Below are positions 20,035 to 29,331 of a stretch of DNA of 64,000 nucleotides, one piece after another. Position numbers and translations under genes: made by a program. Each line of letters opens with the position of its first letter. Positions within the stretch are counted from its first letter, which is position 1. Origin of the DNA: Burkholderiaceae bacterium. Its GTDB lineage: Bacteria; Pseudomonadota; Gammaproteobacteria; Burkholderiales; Burkholderiaceae. Under the pieces are notes generated by a model. The model was not told the DNA's origin, did no database searches, and was given only the letters and a program-made list of their open reading frames with translations. Location: positions 306,133-370,132 of the forward strand of contig JAGTRK010000004.1 of the NCBI GenBank assembly GCA_018261955.1. Direction: 5' to 3'.

Positions 20035-20541
20035 TTAGGGTTTTAAAATCAAATGCGTTGGAATGGTGTTTTCTATACGCTGGGTGATACGCCATTCTCC
20101 ACCTAAAACCCGCGCATTCCAAGTGGCTCTGCTCACTTGACCATTGAGCTTCCCACGCCATACACCTGCCTCTGCGGGAATCAACACCGCGCTGATATTA
20201 TTGGCTTGAAAACTGAGGTTCTCTAACTCGAATTGTATGGGTCGCCCTTGCATGTCTTTGAGTGCGTTGGCATCTTGCGCAGACAGTTTCAGAGTGATAT
20301 TTGAGCCTGCCAGTTCCACGTCTGCCACCAAACCCAATGCCGCTGCTTTTTTATCCAAGCTCAAGTCGGTATTGATTGCCAAGCCTTCTTTGTAATAGTC
20401 CTTGGAAATCACGCTGTCAATCCCGTTGAGCGCAATGAAATAAGTGACGACAGAGGCAATGACCACCGATGTGGGCAAGCCAATAATCATCCAAGGCCAA
20501 AATTGTTTGTACCAAGGTTTAATGGTTTGAATTTCTTGCAT
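20035..20541 (-). CDS. ccoH: CcoH/FixH-family cbb3 oxidase assembly protein
   Basis: A 168-residue protein with an N-terminal PWYKQFWPWMIIGLP motif and one membrane helix (about residues 15-38). This is followed by SKDYYKEGLAIN, the DYYKxG signature of FixH. The rest is a periplasmic beta-rich domain. FixH/CcoH is required for stable cbb3 oxidase, interacting with subunits during maturation. It is last in the ccoNOQPGH order. Confidence 0.85.
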   Translation of the reverse strand: MQEIQTIKPWYKQFWPWMIIGLPTSVVIASVVTYFIALNGIDSVISKDYYKEGLAINTDLSLDKKAAALGLVADVELAGSNITLKLSAQDANALKDMQGRPIQFELENLSFQANNISAVLIPAEAGVWRGKLNGQVSRATWNARVLGGEWRITQRIENTIPTHLILKP

Positions 20542-20566
20542 GATTTATCCTCAAGGTTTCCAAGTG

Positions 20567-20595
20567 AATACAACCGCCATTATAGCGGTTGTATT
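20567..20595 (-). promoter_or_regulatory. Intercistronic 11-bp palindrome between ccoG and ccoH
   Basis: AATACAACCGC and GCGGTTGTATT form a perfect 11-bp inverted repeat around a seven-base loop. No T-run follows, so it is not a standard terminator. The minus-strand loop sequence contains TATAAT. It could be an mRNA-stabilising or processing hairpin, or a palindromic operator on an internal promoter. Confidence 0.6.
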
Positions 20596-20606
20596 GGGAC
20601 AGCGGT

Positions 20607-22199
20607 TTAGTCTTTCGGTAAATAGTAGATGGATTTGTACTCCAAGTTTTCATTTGTTTCGGGAGACTTGAGATGTATCACAATTGGGTAACTCTTGTAA
20701 TCATCTTGCTCTCCATCTTTTTCTCGTTCCTTATCCTTTTTCTGAGCATCATGATTATCATGCTCGTTCTTCTCTGCTGCTTTAGCCACAGCAGGATCAA
20801 CGCGAACACGAATAATTTTAGTGTCAGTTGACGCAGGATCTAATTCAACCTCAGGTTTACCGACAATTTTAATCCCTTCGATACCATCTACACTTAAAAT
20901 AACGGTATGGAGTTTTTCGTCGGTGTTAGAAAGTTGCAATTTGTAAACATTGTCAATCAGACCATCCTCAGTATGGACTGCCAGTGTGCGTTTGTCGCCT
21001 CGCTCAACCACCATACGAATTTTGGTGCGTTGACCAATACCCACAAACAGAGCAACAAACAAAGCGAGCAAAATCAAACTGTAAACCAACACCCGCGGAC
21101 GCAAAGTGCGTTTAATCAATTGCTGTTTGGTGTACTTATTTTTCACGCCATTTTCGGTATCGTAACGGATCAAACCACGCTCATAGCCCATTTTGTCCAT
21201 GATTTCGTTACACGCGTCAATACATGCGCCACAACCGATACACTCGTATTGCAAACCATTGCGAATATCAATTCCTGTTGGGCAGACATCCACACACACA
21301 CCGCAATCAATACAGTCGCCTTTGCCCACGGTTTTGGGGTCAACGCCTTTTTTGCGTGGGCCGCGCGATTCGCCACGCGCCTCATCGTAAGTCACAATCA
21401 ATGTATCAGGGTCAAACATCACACTTTGGAAACGTGCATAGGGACACATATACAAACACACTTGCTCGCGCATAAAGCCTGCGAACAAATACATAATGAA
21501 GCCGTATAAGCCAATCCAAAATACCTGTGCAAAACTGGTTTCGTGGTTCGCAATTTCACGCAACAACTGTACGCCATTACTCGTGCCCTCAGCACCCGTG
21601 AAATACGCAACCAAAGTGAAACTGGCGGCTAAAGAGACCGCAATCCACAATGCGTGTTTAATGATTTTTTTGACGAGTTTGGACACACCCATAGGCGCTT
21701 TTTCCAAACGAATGCGTGCTGCGCGGTTGCCTTCAACCTTGCGTTCTATCCACATGAAAATCTCGGTGTAAACTGTCTGCGGACAGGTGTAACCACACCA
21801 CAGCCGTCCAGCCACTGTTGTGAATAAAAACAACGCCAACGCACAAATAATCAAGACCAAGGTCATATAAATGACATCAGTCGGTGAAAAAGTCCAACCA
21901 AAAATATAAAAAAAGCGTTTTTGCAAATCCAACCACACGGCTGGACGACCATTCCACATCAACCATGGTGTCACAAAATACAGCAATTGTGTCAACCAAA
22001 CAAACAACCAACGAAAGTTATTAAACTTGCCCTTCACCTCACGAACGTGGATGGTTTTATGGGCAGCGAATAAGCCTTGCCCTTCTGGGTTGTTGGAGCC
22101 TGTAGGAGAGTGGTTGGCAGTCGCTTTGCGCCCTGCCGCACCATGCTGAGCGGTGCTGTCACCCTCTTCTACTTGTGCGAAATAAATGGGATATTTCAT
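20607..22199 (-). CDS. ccoG: CcoG/FixG, polyferredoxin-type cbb3 assembly protein
   Basis: A 530-residue membrane iron-sulfur protein. It has about five hydrophobic helices (e.g. residues 65-85, 105-130, 190-210, 225-245, 370-390). The two cluster motifs are CIDCGVCVDVCP and CIGCGACIDAC. The C-terminal ~130 residues form an Ig-like FixG domain containing a highly charged stretch near residue 475-495. CcoG is reported as a Cu(II) reductase that supplies Cu(I) to cbb3 oxidase. AGAGGA precedes the ATG. It sits downstream of ccoP behind a terminator, so it may have its own promoter in 22200-22300. Confidence 0.9.
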   Translation of the reverse strand: MKYPIYFAQVEEGDSTAQHGAAGRKATANHSPTGSNNPEGQGLFAAHKTIHVREVKGKFNNFRWLFVWLTQLLYFVTPWLMWNGRPAVWLDLQKRFFYIFGWTFSPTDVIYMTLVLIICALALFLFTTVAGRLWCGYTCPQTVYTEIFMWIERKVEGNRAARIRLEKAPMGVSKLVKKIIKHALWIAVSLAASFTLVAYFTGAEGTSNGVQLLREIANHETSFAQVFWIGLYGFIMYLFAGFMREQVCLYMCPYARFQSVMFDPDTLIVTYDEARGESRGPRKKGVDPKTVGKGDCIDCGVCVDVCPTGIDIRNGLQYECIGCGACIDACNEIMDKMGYERGLIRYDTENGVKNKYTKQQLIKRTLRPRVLVYSLILLALFVALFVGIGQRTKIRMVVERGDKRTLAVHTEDGLIDNVYKLQLSNTDEKLHTVILSVDGIEGIKIVGKPEVELDPASTDTKIIRVRVDPAVAKAAEKNEHDNHDAQKKDKEREKDGEQDDYKSYPIVIHLKSPETNENLEYKSIYYLPKD

Positions 22200-22303
22200 G
22201 TCGTCCTCTGTTAAAACATTAAATCTATGTTGGTGAATTTATCAATAATGTAATTTACTTATTACAATTACAATAATTTCATTTAATACTGAAATGATAC
22301 ACG

Positions 22304-22334
22304 AAAAAAAGCGTTCAGTCTCTCGGCTGAACGC
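22304..22334 (-). terminator. Intrinsic terminator after ccoNOQP
   Basis: On the minus strand GCGTTCAG-ccgagaga-CTGAACGC followed by seven T. It is located downstream of ccoP and upstream of ccoG, and separates the structural operon from ccoGH. Confidence 0.85.
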
Positions 22335-22440
22335 TCTCCTATCTTAATTCCGAGTTAAACCATCGGATTTGTTGCAGAACCGCTACGATAAATTTTCAAT
22401 CGCACAAGTATCGCCGCAACACTTTCGACAACCACTCTCA

Positions 22441-23511
22441 TTATTTTTCAGGGTTTTTAACCTTGCCATCATCACCACGGTTGAGCTGCCATACATAAGC
22501 CGCCACGACATGAACACGTTCCGCACCCAAGAGTTTGTCCCATGCAGGCATCACACTCTTGTTACGACCTTTGCTGATGGTTTCAGTCAAGGTTTTCATG
22601 TCGCCACCGTGCAACCAAATTTTATCGGTCAAGTTCGGCGCGCCAATCGCCGCCAATGCGCCCGTTGGGTCAGACAAAGAGCCCGTACCTGCCGCCGTAT
22701 GACACGCCGCACACACCGCAAATTTGTCTTTACCACGCGCAGCGGCAACCGCATCATGCGCACTGTTCGACAATGACAATACATAGTTTGCCATATCATT
22801 CACGCCTTCAGCACCGCCCAATATATCGCCATGCGCAGGCATGACACCAGCACGACCCGCTGTGATGGTTTGCTTAATCACATCAGGGCTACCACCATAC
22901 AACCAGTCACCGTCAGTCAAATTCGGGAAGCCGTTACCACCCGTACCCGCATCACCGTGACACTGCGCACAGTTGTTCAAGAACAAATGTTTACCCACTT
23001 GCATGGCCGCTTTGTCTTCCGCCATTTGCGCAAACGTCATACCCGCAAACTTGTCATACAACGGTTTAGAAGTCGCATCCAATTTAGCCTTTTCGACATC
23101 ATACTGCTTTTGCTCAGTCCAACCGTCTTTATAGGCGGGGTCAATCAAGCCCATATTGCCTTTATACGCGCCCAAGCCTGGGTACATCCACAGATACAAC
23201 GCGCCAAAAACAATGGTGATGACGAACATCCATACCCACCAGCGGGGTAATGGGTTGTTGTACTCTTGCAAAGTTTCATCCCATTCATGCGGTTGCACGT
23301 GTGCTTCACCTGCTTTATTGGTACGCGCTTTTAACTGCGTAATCAACAAAAGAATACAAAATAAAAATCCAATCACCGTAATGGCGATTACAAACCAAGA
23401 CCAAAATGGGCTGACAAAGTCGGCTTCACCGACATTTTTCAGAACCACATCACCGGCCCCGTTCGCCCCAACCAAGAGGTGGGACATTAATGGGTGGACA
23501 AAATCACTCAT
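22441..23511 (-). CDS. ccoP: cbb3 cytochrome oxidase subunit III (dihaem cytochrome c)
   Basis: A 356-residue membrane-anchored dihaem cytochrome. Two hydrophobic segments (about residues 36-60 and 92-110) lie around the NNPLPRWW motif typical of CcoP. Haem sites are CAQCH at 181-185 and CAACH at 267-271. The first fold ends with the methionine motif AGVMPAHG, the second with KSVMPAW. It passes electrons from the bc1 complex or soluble cytochromes to CcoO and CcoN. Confidence 0.93.
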   Translation of the reverse strand: MSDFVHPLMSHLLVGANGAGDVVLKNVGEADFVSPFWSWFVIAITVIGFLFCILLLITQLKARTNKAGEAHVQPHEWDETLQEYNNPLPRWWVWMFVITIVFGALYLWMYPGLGAYKGNMGLIDPAYKDGWTEQKQYDVEKAKLDATSKPLYDKFAGMTFAQMAEDKAAMQVGKHLFLNNCAQCHGDAGTGGNGFPNLTDGDWLYGGSPDVIKQTITAGRAGVMPAHGDILGGAEGVNDMANYVLSLSNSAHDAVAAARGKDKFAVCAACHTAAGTGSLSDPTGALAAIGAPNLTDKIWLHGGDMKTLTETISKGRNKSVMPAWDKLLGAERVHVVAAYVWQLNRGDDGKVKNPEK

Positions 23512-23598
23512 GATCGTTTCCTTTTTCGGGTACTTCTATTGCGTGCAAAAATCGCACAACTTAACTAAACTGCCTTGTTTTTTGGGTACAAATAATGT

Positions 23599-23778
23599 TT
23601 AAAGATTTGATTGCTCCGTTGGCATTTCGATGAGCCGATTGTCATCATCATCGATAATTGAGCGACCGACCGCTTCGTGTGTTGTCTGACTGCGTCGATT
23701 AAACGCAAACCAAACCACATAAGCAAAAGCCACCATACAGAAAATTGTAAAACCAACACGAGCAATCGTTAACATCAT
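23599..23778 (-). CDS. ccoQ: CcoQ, small cbb3 oxidase subunit
   Basis: A 59-residue single-helix membrane protein, translated as MMLTIARVGFTIFCMVAFAY followed by VVWFAFNRRSQ and an acidic tail (IIDDDD). The helix-then-WFAFNR(K/R) layout is the normal CcoQ pattern. It lies six bases after the ccoO stop and upstream of ccoP, the standard place. AAGGTG precedes the ATG pair; the first ATG is used here. CcoQ stabilises the assembled complex. Confidence 0.88.
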   Translation of the reverse strand: MMLTIARVGFTIFCMVAFAYVVWFAFNRRSQTTHEAVGRSIIDDDDNRLIEMPTEQSNL

Positions 23779-23784
23779 GACACC

Positions 23785-24399
23785 TTATTTATTGGCCAAC
23801 GCCAAACCCAAACCTTGCAAGTAGGCAATGACTGCTTCCATCTCGGTTTTACCCTTGACTTCAGCCTCTGCACCAGCGATTTGCTCATCAGTGTATGGAA
23901 CACCTACTTTACGCAAACCCTTCATGTGCGCCGCAATCGTGGTGTGATCGACTTTGTCAGTCGCCAACCATGGGTAAGCAGGCATATTGGACTGAGGCAC
24001 GACTGAGCGTGGATTGGTCAAATGTTTCACATGCCAGTCATCTGAGTTACGACCACCTTCACGTGCAAGGTCTGGGCCTGTACGTTTTGAGCCCCATTGG
24101 AATGGGTGGTCATACACCGACTCGCCTGCCACAGAGTAGTGACCATAACGCAAAGTTTCTGCGCGGAATGGACGAATCATTTGTGAATGGCAGTTATAAC
24201 AACCTTCACGCTGATAAACATCACGCCCCGCCAATTGCAATGCCGTATAAGGTTTTACGCCCTCAGTCGGCTGTGTGGTCGATTTTTGGAAAAACAGCGG
24301 CAAAATTTCTACCAAACCACCAAATATCAATGCCAAAGTGGTGAATATGATTAATAGCGTCACATTACTTTCGGTTTTTTCTTGTGAAAAGATACTCAT
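23785..24399 (-). CDS. ccoO: cbb3 cytochrome oxidase subunit II (monohaem cytochrome c)
   Basis: A 204-residue monohaem cytochrome c anchored by an N-terminal helix (about residues 13-35). The haem site CYNCH is at 67-71, followed by SQMIRPF. The axial methionine lies in the SNMPAYPWL segment. It relays electrons from CcoP to the haem-copper centre of CcoN. It starts 20 bases after the ccoN stop. Confidence 0.93.
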   Translation of the reverse strand: MSIFSQEKTESNVTLLIIFTTLALIFGGLVEILPLFFQKSTTQPTEGVKPYTALQLAGRDVYQREGCYNCHSQMIRPFRAETLRYGHYSVAGESVYDHPFQWGSKRTGPDLAREGGRNSDDWHVKHLTNPRSVVPQSNMPAYPWLATDKVDHTTIAAHMKGLRKVGVPYTDEQIAGAEAEVKGKTEMEAVIAYLQGLGLALANK

Positions 24400-24419
24400 T
24401 TTATTCTCCAGTCCGATTC

Positions 24420-25850
24420 TTAGTGAGCATGAACCGCAGGAATTGCAGGATTGTTCACTGCTTTACCCACAGCGATGGTGCGGAACATATTGTAGGCCAT
24501 GATAATCATACCTGTGAGGTATAAAACACCGCCCAACAAACGAATCACGTACAAAGGCCAAGAAGCAGCGATTGATTGAATGTGCGTGTACATCAAAGTA
24601 CCATCAGGATTCACCGCACGCCACATCATGCCCTGCATCACACCAGAAATCCACATAGAAGCGATATACAGAACCACACCAATTGTCGCAATCCAGAAGT
24701 GTGTGTTGATGAGTTTCACGCTGTACATCGTTTCACGATTGAAAAGGCGTGGAATGAGGTAATACAAAGAACCCATAGACACGAAACCAACCCAACCCAA
24801 AGCACCTGAGTGTACGTGACCAACTGTCCAGTCAGTGTAGTGAGACAGTGCATTCACTTCTTTAATCGCCATCATCGGACCCTCAAACGTAGACATACCG
24901 TAGAAAGACAATGACACGATGAGGAATTTCAAAATTGGGTCGTCGCGCAGTTTTTCCCATGCGCCAGACAAGGTCATAATACCGTTAATCATACCGCCCC
25001 AAGAAGGTGCCAATAAGATTAAAGAGAACACCATACCCAAAGATTGTGCCCAATCAGGCAATGCGGTGTAGTGCAAATGGTGAGGACCTGCCCACATATA
25101 CGTGAAAATCAATGCCCAAAAGTGAACCACTGACAAACGATATGAGTAAACAGGACGACCTGCTTGTTTCGGTACGAAGTAATACATCATACCCAAGAAC
25201 GCAGCGGTCAAGAAGAAGCCCACAGCATTGTGACCATACCACCATTGAACCATCGCATCTTGTGCACCCGCATAAGCAGAGTACGATTTCCACATACCTA
25301 CTGGAATCTCAGCACTGTTAACCAAGTGTAATAACGCAACTGCGATGATATACGCGCCATAAAACCAGTTGGCGACATAGATGTGTTTTACTTTACGAAC
25401 CGCGAGTGTACCAAAGAACACCACCGCATACGCCACCCACACCAAAGTCAACAAGATGTCTAAAGGCCATTCCAATTCGGCGTATTCTTTAGAAGTATTG
25501 ATGCCCAGTGGATAAGTAATCACAGCACCCACAATCACCAAATTAAAACCCCAAAACACAAAATCCGCCAAGCGCCCCCCGAACAAACGGACGTGGTTGG
25601 TGCGTTGCACCACATAAAAAGACGTTGCAAACAGTGCAGAACCACCAAATGCAAAAATCACAGCATTGGTATGCAAAGGACGTAAACGACCAAATGACAA
25701 CCAAGGTACTCCAAAATTCAATTCAGGGAAAGCCAGTTGCGCGGCAACAATAACCCCGACCAACATCCCAACAATACCATAAATTACGGCCATCACTGCG
25801 AACCAACGCACGATGCGGTAATTATAGGTTGCGGCTTGTGCTGATGACAT
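24420..25850 (-). CDS. ccoN: cbb3 cytochrome oxidase catalytic subunit I
   Basis: A 476-residue haem-copper oxidase subunit with 12 predicted helices. It carries the histidines expected for haem b ([14 protein letters not shown]) and the binuclear centre: [12 protein letters not shown] for CuB, HHLHYT, and the paired haem ligands in [14 protein letters not shown]. It reduces oxygen to water with high affinity and pumps protons. The ATG at 25850 is used because GGAG lies six bases upstream; an ATG at 25862 overlaps that site. First gene of the operon. Confidence 0.93.
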   Translation of the reverse strand: MSSAQAATYNYRIVRWFAVMAVIYGIVGMLVGVIVAAQLAFPELNFGVPWLSFGRLRPLHTNAVIFAFGGSALFATSFYVVQRTNHVRLFGGRLADFVFWGFNLVIVGAVITYPLGINTSKEYAELEWPLDILLTLVWVAYAVVFFGTLAVRKVKHIYVANWFYGAYIIAVALLHLVNSAEIPVGMWKSYSAYAGAQDAMVQWWYGHNAVGFFLTAAFLGMMYYFVPKQAGRPVYSYRLSVVHFWALIFTYMWAGPHHLHYTALPDWAQSLGMVFSLILLAPSWGGMINGIMTLSGAWEKLRDDPILKFLIVSLSFYGMSTFEGPMMAIKEVNALSHYTDWTVGHVHSGALGWVGFVSMGSLYYLIPRLFNRETMYSVKLINTHFWIATIGVVLYIASMWISGVMQGMMWRAVNPDGTLMYTHIQSIAASWPLYVIRLLGGVLYLTGMIIMAYNMFRTIAVGKAVNNPAIPAVHAH

Positions 25851-26042
25851 AGCATGCTCCATTAATAAAAAATAACACGTTTAAATTCACCTCACGACAG
25901 CCTTTTTTGAAGAAAAATACACATTTAACGAGTGCCTGAGATTCCTTGTATCCACATTGTAACCTTAATTCATCCAAATTCACAGGCTTTTTCTATGGTT
26001 TTTTTCAGTCATTTGTGGCAGAAATGATGCAACAGAACATAC

Positions 26043-26072
26043 AAAAAGCCACCTGCAGAGAGGTGGCTTTAA
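26043..26072 (-). terminator. Intrinsic terminator after erpA
   Basis: Minus strand: AAAGCCACCT-ctgc-AGGTGGCTTTTT, a 10-bp stem with a T-run. It lies downstream of erpA and upstream of the ccoN promoter region. The rest of 25851-26131 holds the ccoN leader, with TACAAT at about 25965 as a possible -10; no clear FNR box was seen. Confidence 0.8.
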
Positions 26073-26131
26073 GAATAACCTTAATTTATAAGGGGTTTTG
26101 AGGTTTTTCCCGTAATTTTAGTTATTTCACA

Positions 26132-26488
26132 TTACACTGAAAAAGATGAGCCACACCCACACGTGGTTGTTGCATTTGGGTTACGAATCACAAATTGCGC
26201 GCCATCCAAATCCTCTTTGTAATCAATTTCCGCGCCGACCAAGTATTGATAACTCATAGAGTCAACCAATAAGGTCACACCACCTTTTTCCAATTGCGTA
26301 TCATCCTCGTTGACCATTTCATCAAATGTGAAGCCGTATTGGAATCCCGAGCAACCGCCACCCTGCACAAACACGCGCAATTTCAAGTCGGGATTACCTT
26401 CCTCAATAATTAAAGATTTGACTTTTTCAACCGCGCTGTCCGAAAACACAAATGGTGCGGGTGCTAAATTTTCTACGTTGGCATTCAT
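26132..26488 (-). CDS. erpA: ErpA, A-type iron-sulfur cluster insertion protein
   Basis: A 118-residue A-type carrier. Cysteines that bind the cluster are C46 in [11 protein letters not shown] and C110/C112 in the C-terminal CGCGSSFSV. It delivers Fe-S clusters to apo-proteins in the cytoplasm. Three in-frame ATGs exist near the start; the one at 26488 has the best spacing from AAAGGA. It is next to argC and the rplM-rpsI operon, a usual order in Burkholderiales. Confidence 0.9.
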   Translation of the reverse strand: MNANVENLAPAPFVFSDSAVEKVKSLIIEEGNPDLKLRVFVQGGGCSGFQYGFTFDEMVNEDDTQLEKGGVTLLVDSMSYQYLVGAEIDYKEDLDGAQFVIRNPNATTTCGCGSSFSV

Positions 26489-26571
26489 CATAATTCCTTT
26501 CAAAACATATGGATCCGGAATTGATTATACCTGAACTTGAGCAGGTGCATCATTCCCAAAAATATCCACCA

Positions 26572-27633
26572 TTACGGCATCAGCGACACGATGTTCAAAC
26601 CCGTAGTTTCAGGCAAATCAAACATGAGGTTCATATTTTGTACCGCTTGCCCTGCCGCACCTTTGACCAAGTTGTCCTGCACAACCAGCACGATGAGTAA
26701 ATCGCCATGACGTTGCAATGCCATACGCAACATATTCGAGCCGCGCACTGAGCGCGTTTCAGGCTGCGCGCCCCACGGCATGACATCCACAAAGGGCTCA
26801 TCGGCGTATTGTTTTTCAAACAATGCTTGAATCTGCTCATCACTCAGGGCGTCACCCACCTCATTCAAACGCACATACAAGGTCGAAAACATCCCACGTA
26901 TCATCGGCACTAAGTGCGGCGTAAATATTAAATTGACCGATGCCAGTTCCGATAAACCCGCAAATTGATTGAGTTGCGCCACGGTTTCGGGGTGATGACG
27001 ATGACCCGCGACACCGTAGGCTTTCATGCTGTCAGCCGACTCAGAGAACAAACTGCCGACATCGGCTTTGCGCCCCGCGCCTGACACGCCTGATTTGCAA
27101 TCAGCGATGATGCTGTCCAATTGAATTAATTTATTTTTTAACAGTGGATACAAACCCAACTGCATGGTGGTCGGATAGCACCCTGGATTCGCCACCACGC
27201 GGGCTTTTTTCACCACGTCACGGTTCAATTCAGTCAAACCATACGCCGCCTCTGCCAAAATCTCTGGGCAAGTGTGTGGGATTTTGTACCACTGTTCAAA
27301 CGTTATTACATCTGCAATCCGAAAATCTGCCGCCAAGTCAATGACTTTGACATCGTGCTTGAGCAACTCTGGTGTTTGCGCCATCGCCACACCATGCGGT
27401 GTCGCAAAAAACACCGCATCACACGTATTGAGCACGCCATCCTTAGGGTCAGAGAAACACAAATCGACCATACCACGCAAGTTCGGGAACATCTGTGCCA
27501 CAGGCAAACCCGCCTCGGTGCGTGAGGTAATCGCAATCAATTCTACATTCGGATGCAGGCTGAGGATGCGCAGCAATTCCACGCCCGTATAACCCGTGCC
27601 GCCGACAATACCCACTTTAATTTTTTGTGTCAT
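26572..27633 (-). CDS. argC: N-acetyl-gamma-glutamyl-phosphate reductase
   Basis: A 353-residue NADPH-dependent enzyme, third step of arginine biosynthesis. The nucleotide-binding GGTGYTG lies at residues 11-17. The catalytic cysteine is C152 in ANPGCYPT, and the HRHHPE motif lies near 217. The length is typical of the type 1 enzyme. The gene sits alone between erpA and the rpsI region. Confidence 0.92.
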   Translation of the reverse strand: MTQKIKVGIVGGTGYTGVELLRILSLHPNVELIAITSRTEAGLPVAQMFPNLRGMVDLCFSDPKDGVLNTCDAVFFATPHGVAMAQTPELLKHDVKVIDLAADFRIADVITFEQWYKIPHTCPEILAEAAYGLTELNRDVVKKARVVANPGCYPTTMQLGLYPLLKNKLIQLDSIIADCKSGVSGAGRKADVGSLFSESADSMKAYGVAGHRHHPETVAQLNQFAGLSELASVNLIFTPHLVPMIRGMFSTLYVRLNEVGDALSDEQIQALFEKQYADEPFVDVMPWGAQPETRSVRGSNMLRMALQRHGDLLIVLVVQDNLVKGAAGQAVQNMNLMFDLPETTGLNIVSLMP

Positions 27634-27700
27634 TTTTCGCTTTCAAGCCATTTGGATAAATTAAATCCGTTTGATTTTTTTGTGTCTTAACAAATCCGCA

Positions 27701-27796
27701 GTCATTGCAAACGATGCTTTATCAACGAAGCAATCCATACGGTCTCAATCTGCTTGACATTGATAATTGCTTCGCGGTAGGTCTGCTCGCAATGAC
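27701..27796. repeat. Palindromic dispersed repeat, copy A
   Basis: A 96-base element with terminal inverted repeat GTCATTGC / GCAATGAC and inner inverted repeat GAAGCAAT / ATTGCTTC. Bases 27697-27740 reverse-complement closely to 47604-47647, so it is a family with at least two copies here. It occupies the argC-rpsI gap, which otherwise holds only the rpsI terminator. An open frame through it is an artefact of the repeat. Confidence 0.75.
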
Positions 27797-27855
27797 GACA
27801 GTCCCCGTTCAGTGGAATCACTATAAATTCACCTCTATCATCGCGTAAGAATAAC

Positions 27856-27887
27856 AAAAAAGACCACTGAAAAGCGGCCTTTTTTGC
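27856..27887 (-). terminator. Intrinsic terminator after rpsI
   Basis: Minus-strand GGCCGCU-uuuc-AGUGGUC (with two G-U pairs), flanked by an A-run and followed by six U. Ends the rplM-rpsI transcript. Confidence 0.75.
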
Positions 27888-27926
27888 TGTTGTTCCAACG
27901 TTTTGACAATCCAAAAACAGATTGAA

Positions 27927-28319
27927 TTAACGTTTTGAGAACTGTTTGCGACGACGCGCTTTGCGGAAACCGACTTTTTTACGTTCGACTTCACGCGCAT
28001 CACGAGTCACCAAACCAGCGTGTGACAGAACGGGTTTCAAACCCGCATCGTAGTCAATCAATGCACGGGTGATGCCATGACGTACTGCACCCGCTTGACC
28101 TGACTCGCCACCGCCATGCACGTTGACCATGATGTCAAATTTTTCAGTGAACTCAGTCAAAACCAAAGGTTGACGAATAATCATCAACGCGGTTTCACGA
28201 CCAAAGTATTCGTTTGCAGGTTTACCGTTGACCACGATATTGCCCACGCCCGCTTTCAAGAACACACGTGCGACCGCGCTTTTGCGACGACCTGTGCCAT
28301 AGTTGTAGTTGCCATTCAT
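27927..28319 (-). CDS. rpsI: 30S ribosomal protein S9
   Basis: A 130-residue S9. It carries the N-terminal [17 protein letters not shown] motif, the central [19 protein letters not shown], and the invariant basic C-terminus ending in FSKR, which reaches the P-site tRNA. It follows rplM by 22 bases, as in nearly all bacteria. Confidence 0.97.
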   Translation of the reverse strand: MNGNYNYGTGRRKSAVARVFLKAGVGNIVVNGKPANEYFGRETALMIIRQPLVLTEFTEKFDIMVNVHGGGESGQAGAVRHGITRALIDYDAGLKPVLSHAGLVTRDAREVERKKVGFRKARRRKQFSKR

Positions 28320-28341
28320 ATCTATGTCCTATCCCTTAAAT

Positions 28342-28770
28342 TTAAATGTCCAACACTTGGGGTTGTTGAGCAGAATGTGGATGCTCGCTACCTGCATACA
28401 CTTTCATTTTTTTAATCATTGCGTAACCCAAAGGACCTTTAGGCAACATGCCTTTAACCGCTTTTTCCAATGCGCGGCCTGGAAAACGCTCTTGCATTTT
28501 GCGGAAATTGGTTTCATAGATACCACCTGGATAACCAGAATGACGATAGTATTTTTTGTCTTCGAATTTAGCACCCGTCACGCGCAGTTTGTCTGCGTTC
28601 ACGATTACAATAAAATCACCCGTGTCAACGTGCGGCGTAAACTCTGGTTTATGCTTACCACGCAAACGACGTGCAACTTCACTGGCTACACGACCCAACA
28701 CTTTATCCGTCGCATCAATGACATACCAGTCATGTGTGACTTCGTGTTGTTTTGCTGAAAAAGTTTTCAT
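28342..28770 (-). CDS. rplM: 50S ribosomal protein L13
   Basis: A 142-residue L13 with the typical [16 protein letters not shown] start, YRHSGYPGG and RMLPKG-like (here GMLPKGPLG) motifs, and C-terminal [14 protein letters not shown]. An early-assembly rRNA-binding protein. Transcribed with rpsI from the promoter at 28872-28900. Confidence 0.97.
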   Translation of the reverse strand: MKTFSAKQHEVTHDWYVIDATDKVLGRVASEVARRLRGKHKPEFTPHVDTGDFIVIVNADKLRVTGAKFEDKKYYRHSGYPGGIYETNFRKMQERFPGRALEKAVKGMLPKGPLGYAMIKKMKVYAGSEHPHSAQQPQVLDI

Positions 28771-28871
28771 TACTTTTTTCCAATAAAATAAAGTTAAACA
28801 ACCATTTCTCTGCGCAACATTGCTTATATTTGCAACCTCTCCCGCGCGCCCATCAATGGACTGAGCCTCGG

Positions 28872-28900
28872 ATTATCAGTTATATCAAGTTAAAAGTCAA
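28872..28900 (-). promoter_or_regulatory. rplM-rpsI promoter
   Basis: On the minus strand TTGACT (28900-28895), 17-base spacer, GATAAT (28877-28872). It is a near-consensus sigma-70 promoter about 100 bases before rplM. Its presence means the upstream small RNA is a separate transcription unit. Confidence 0.75.
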
Positions 28901-28944
28901 GATTTACGCCCGATTCTAATGAAGGAATGGACGTTTTTGTGGCA

Positions 28945-29030
28945 TAAAAAAAACCCAAGCCAAAAGCTTGGGTTATAAATCCACCAAAGAAGGGTGGAGG
29001 AGACAATTTGAGACTGCGTTGCAGTCAACG
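28945..29030 (-). ncRNA. Predicted small RNA (~85 nt) with own promoter and terminator
   Basis: Not recognised as a named family. From a start near 29030 the minus-strand RNA would fold into three parts. The first is a hairpin GACTGC-aac-GCAGTC (29026-29012). Next comes an unpaired CAAAUUGUCUCCUCCACC region with a short hairpin CCACC/GGUGG and pyrimidine loop CUUCUUU (28997-28981). The last is a strong intrinsic terminator, AACCCAAGC/GCTTGGGTT, plus eight U (28974-28946). No open reading frame of note is present. The unpaired CUCCUCC is complementary to Shine-Dalgarno sequences. No other gene is transcribed into this terminator. Confidence 0.6.
28946..28974 (-). terminator. Intrinsic terminator of the predicted small RNA
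   Basis: 9-bp perfect stem, five-base loop, then a run of eight T on the minus strand. Confidence 0.85.
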
Positions 29031-29036
29031 GTTCTC

Positions 29037-29064
29037 ATTATACGGACTTTTGCGCGCTTTGCAA
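29037..29064 (-). promoter_or_regulatory. Promoter of the predicted small RNA
   Basis: Minus strand TTGCAA (29064-29059), 16-base spacer, consensus TATAAT (29042-29037). The predicted start is near 29030. The remaining bases to the OsmC-like gene (29065-29331) are AT-rich and contain its TATAAT at 29301-29306. Confidence 0.7.
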
Positions 29065-29331
29065 GGGAATAGCACTTGATTATATGGGTTGATGCCGATT
29101 ACACAAAATATAGTTTTGTTTATTGGATATTTTTAATATTATTTATCGAATTATTTAAATCAGCATAAGTTATTTTTGTTTTTACTGAAATCAATAAACA
29201 TCAACTTCAAAAAAATTCCGTTGTTGATTTGCAACACTCATTTCTGTTAAGAGTGAAATTGAAGCCGATTTGCAAAAATCACCTCATTTTCATCATCGGT
29301 TATAATGAGGGTCAAATTTTAGGAGTAAAAA

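Noticed and set aside
22200..22300. Possible FNR/ANR box (TTGAT half-site) upstream of ccoG
   Set aside because: Only one half matches; the second half does not fit ATCAA. No convincing box was found upstream of ccoN either.
27702..27914. A 70-codon open frame on the minus strand between argC and rpsI
   Set aside because: It is formed by the dispersed palindromic repeat plus the rpsI terminator and lacks a binding site.
28946..28974. Reading the small-RNA terminator as a leader attenuator of rplM
   Set aside because: A near-consensus promoter lies between this terminator and rplM, so rplM does not need transcription through it. It remains possible for a minor read-through transcript.
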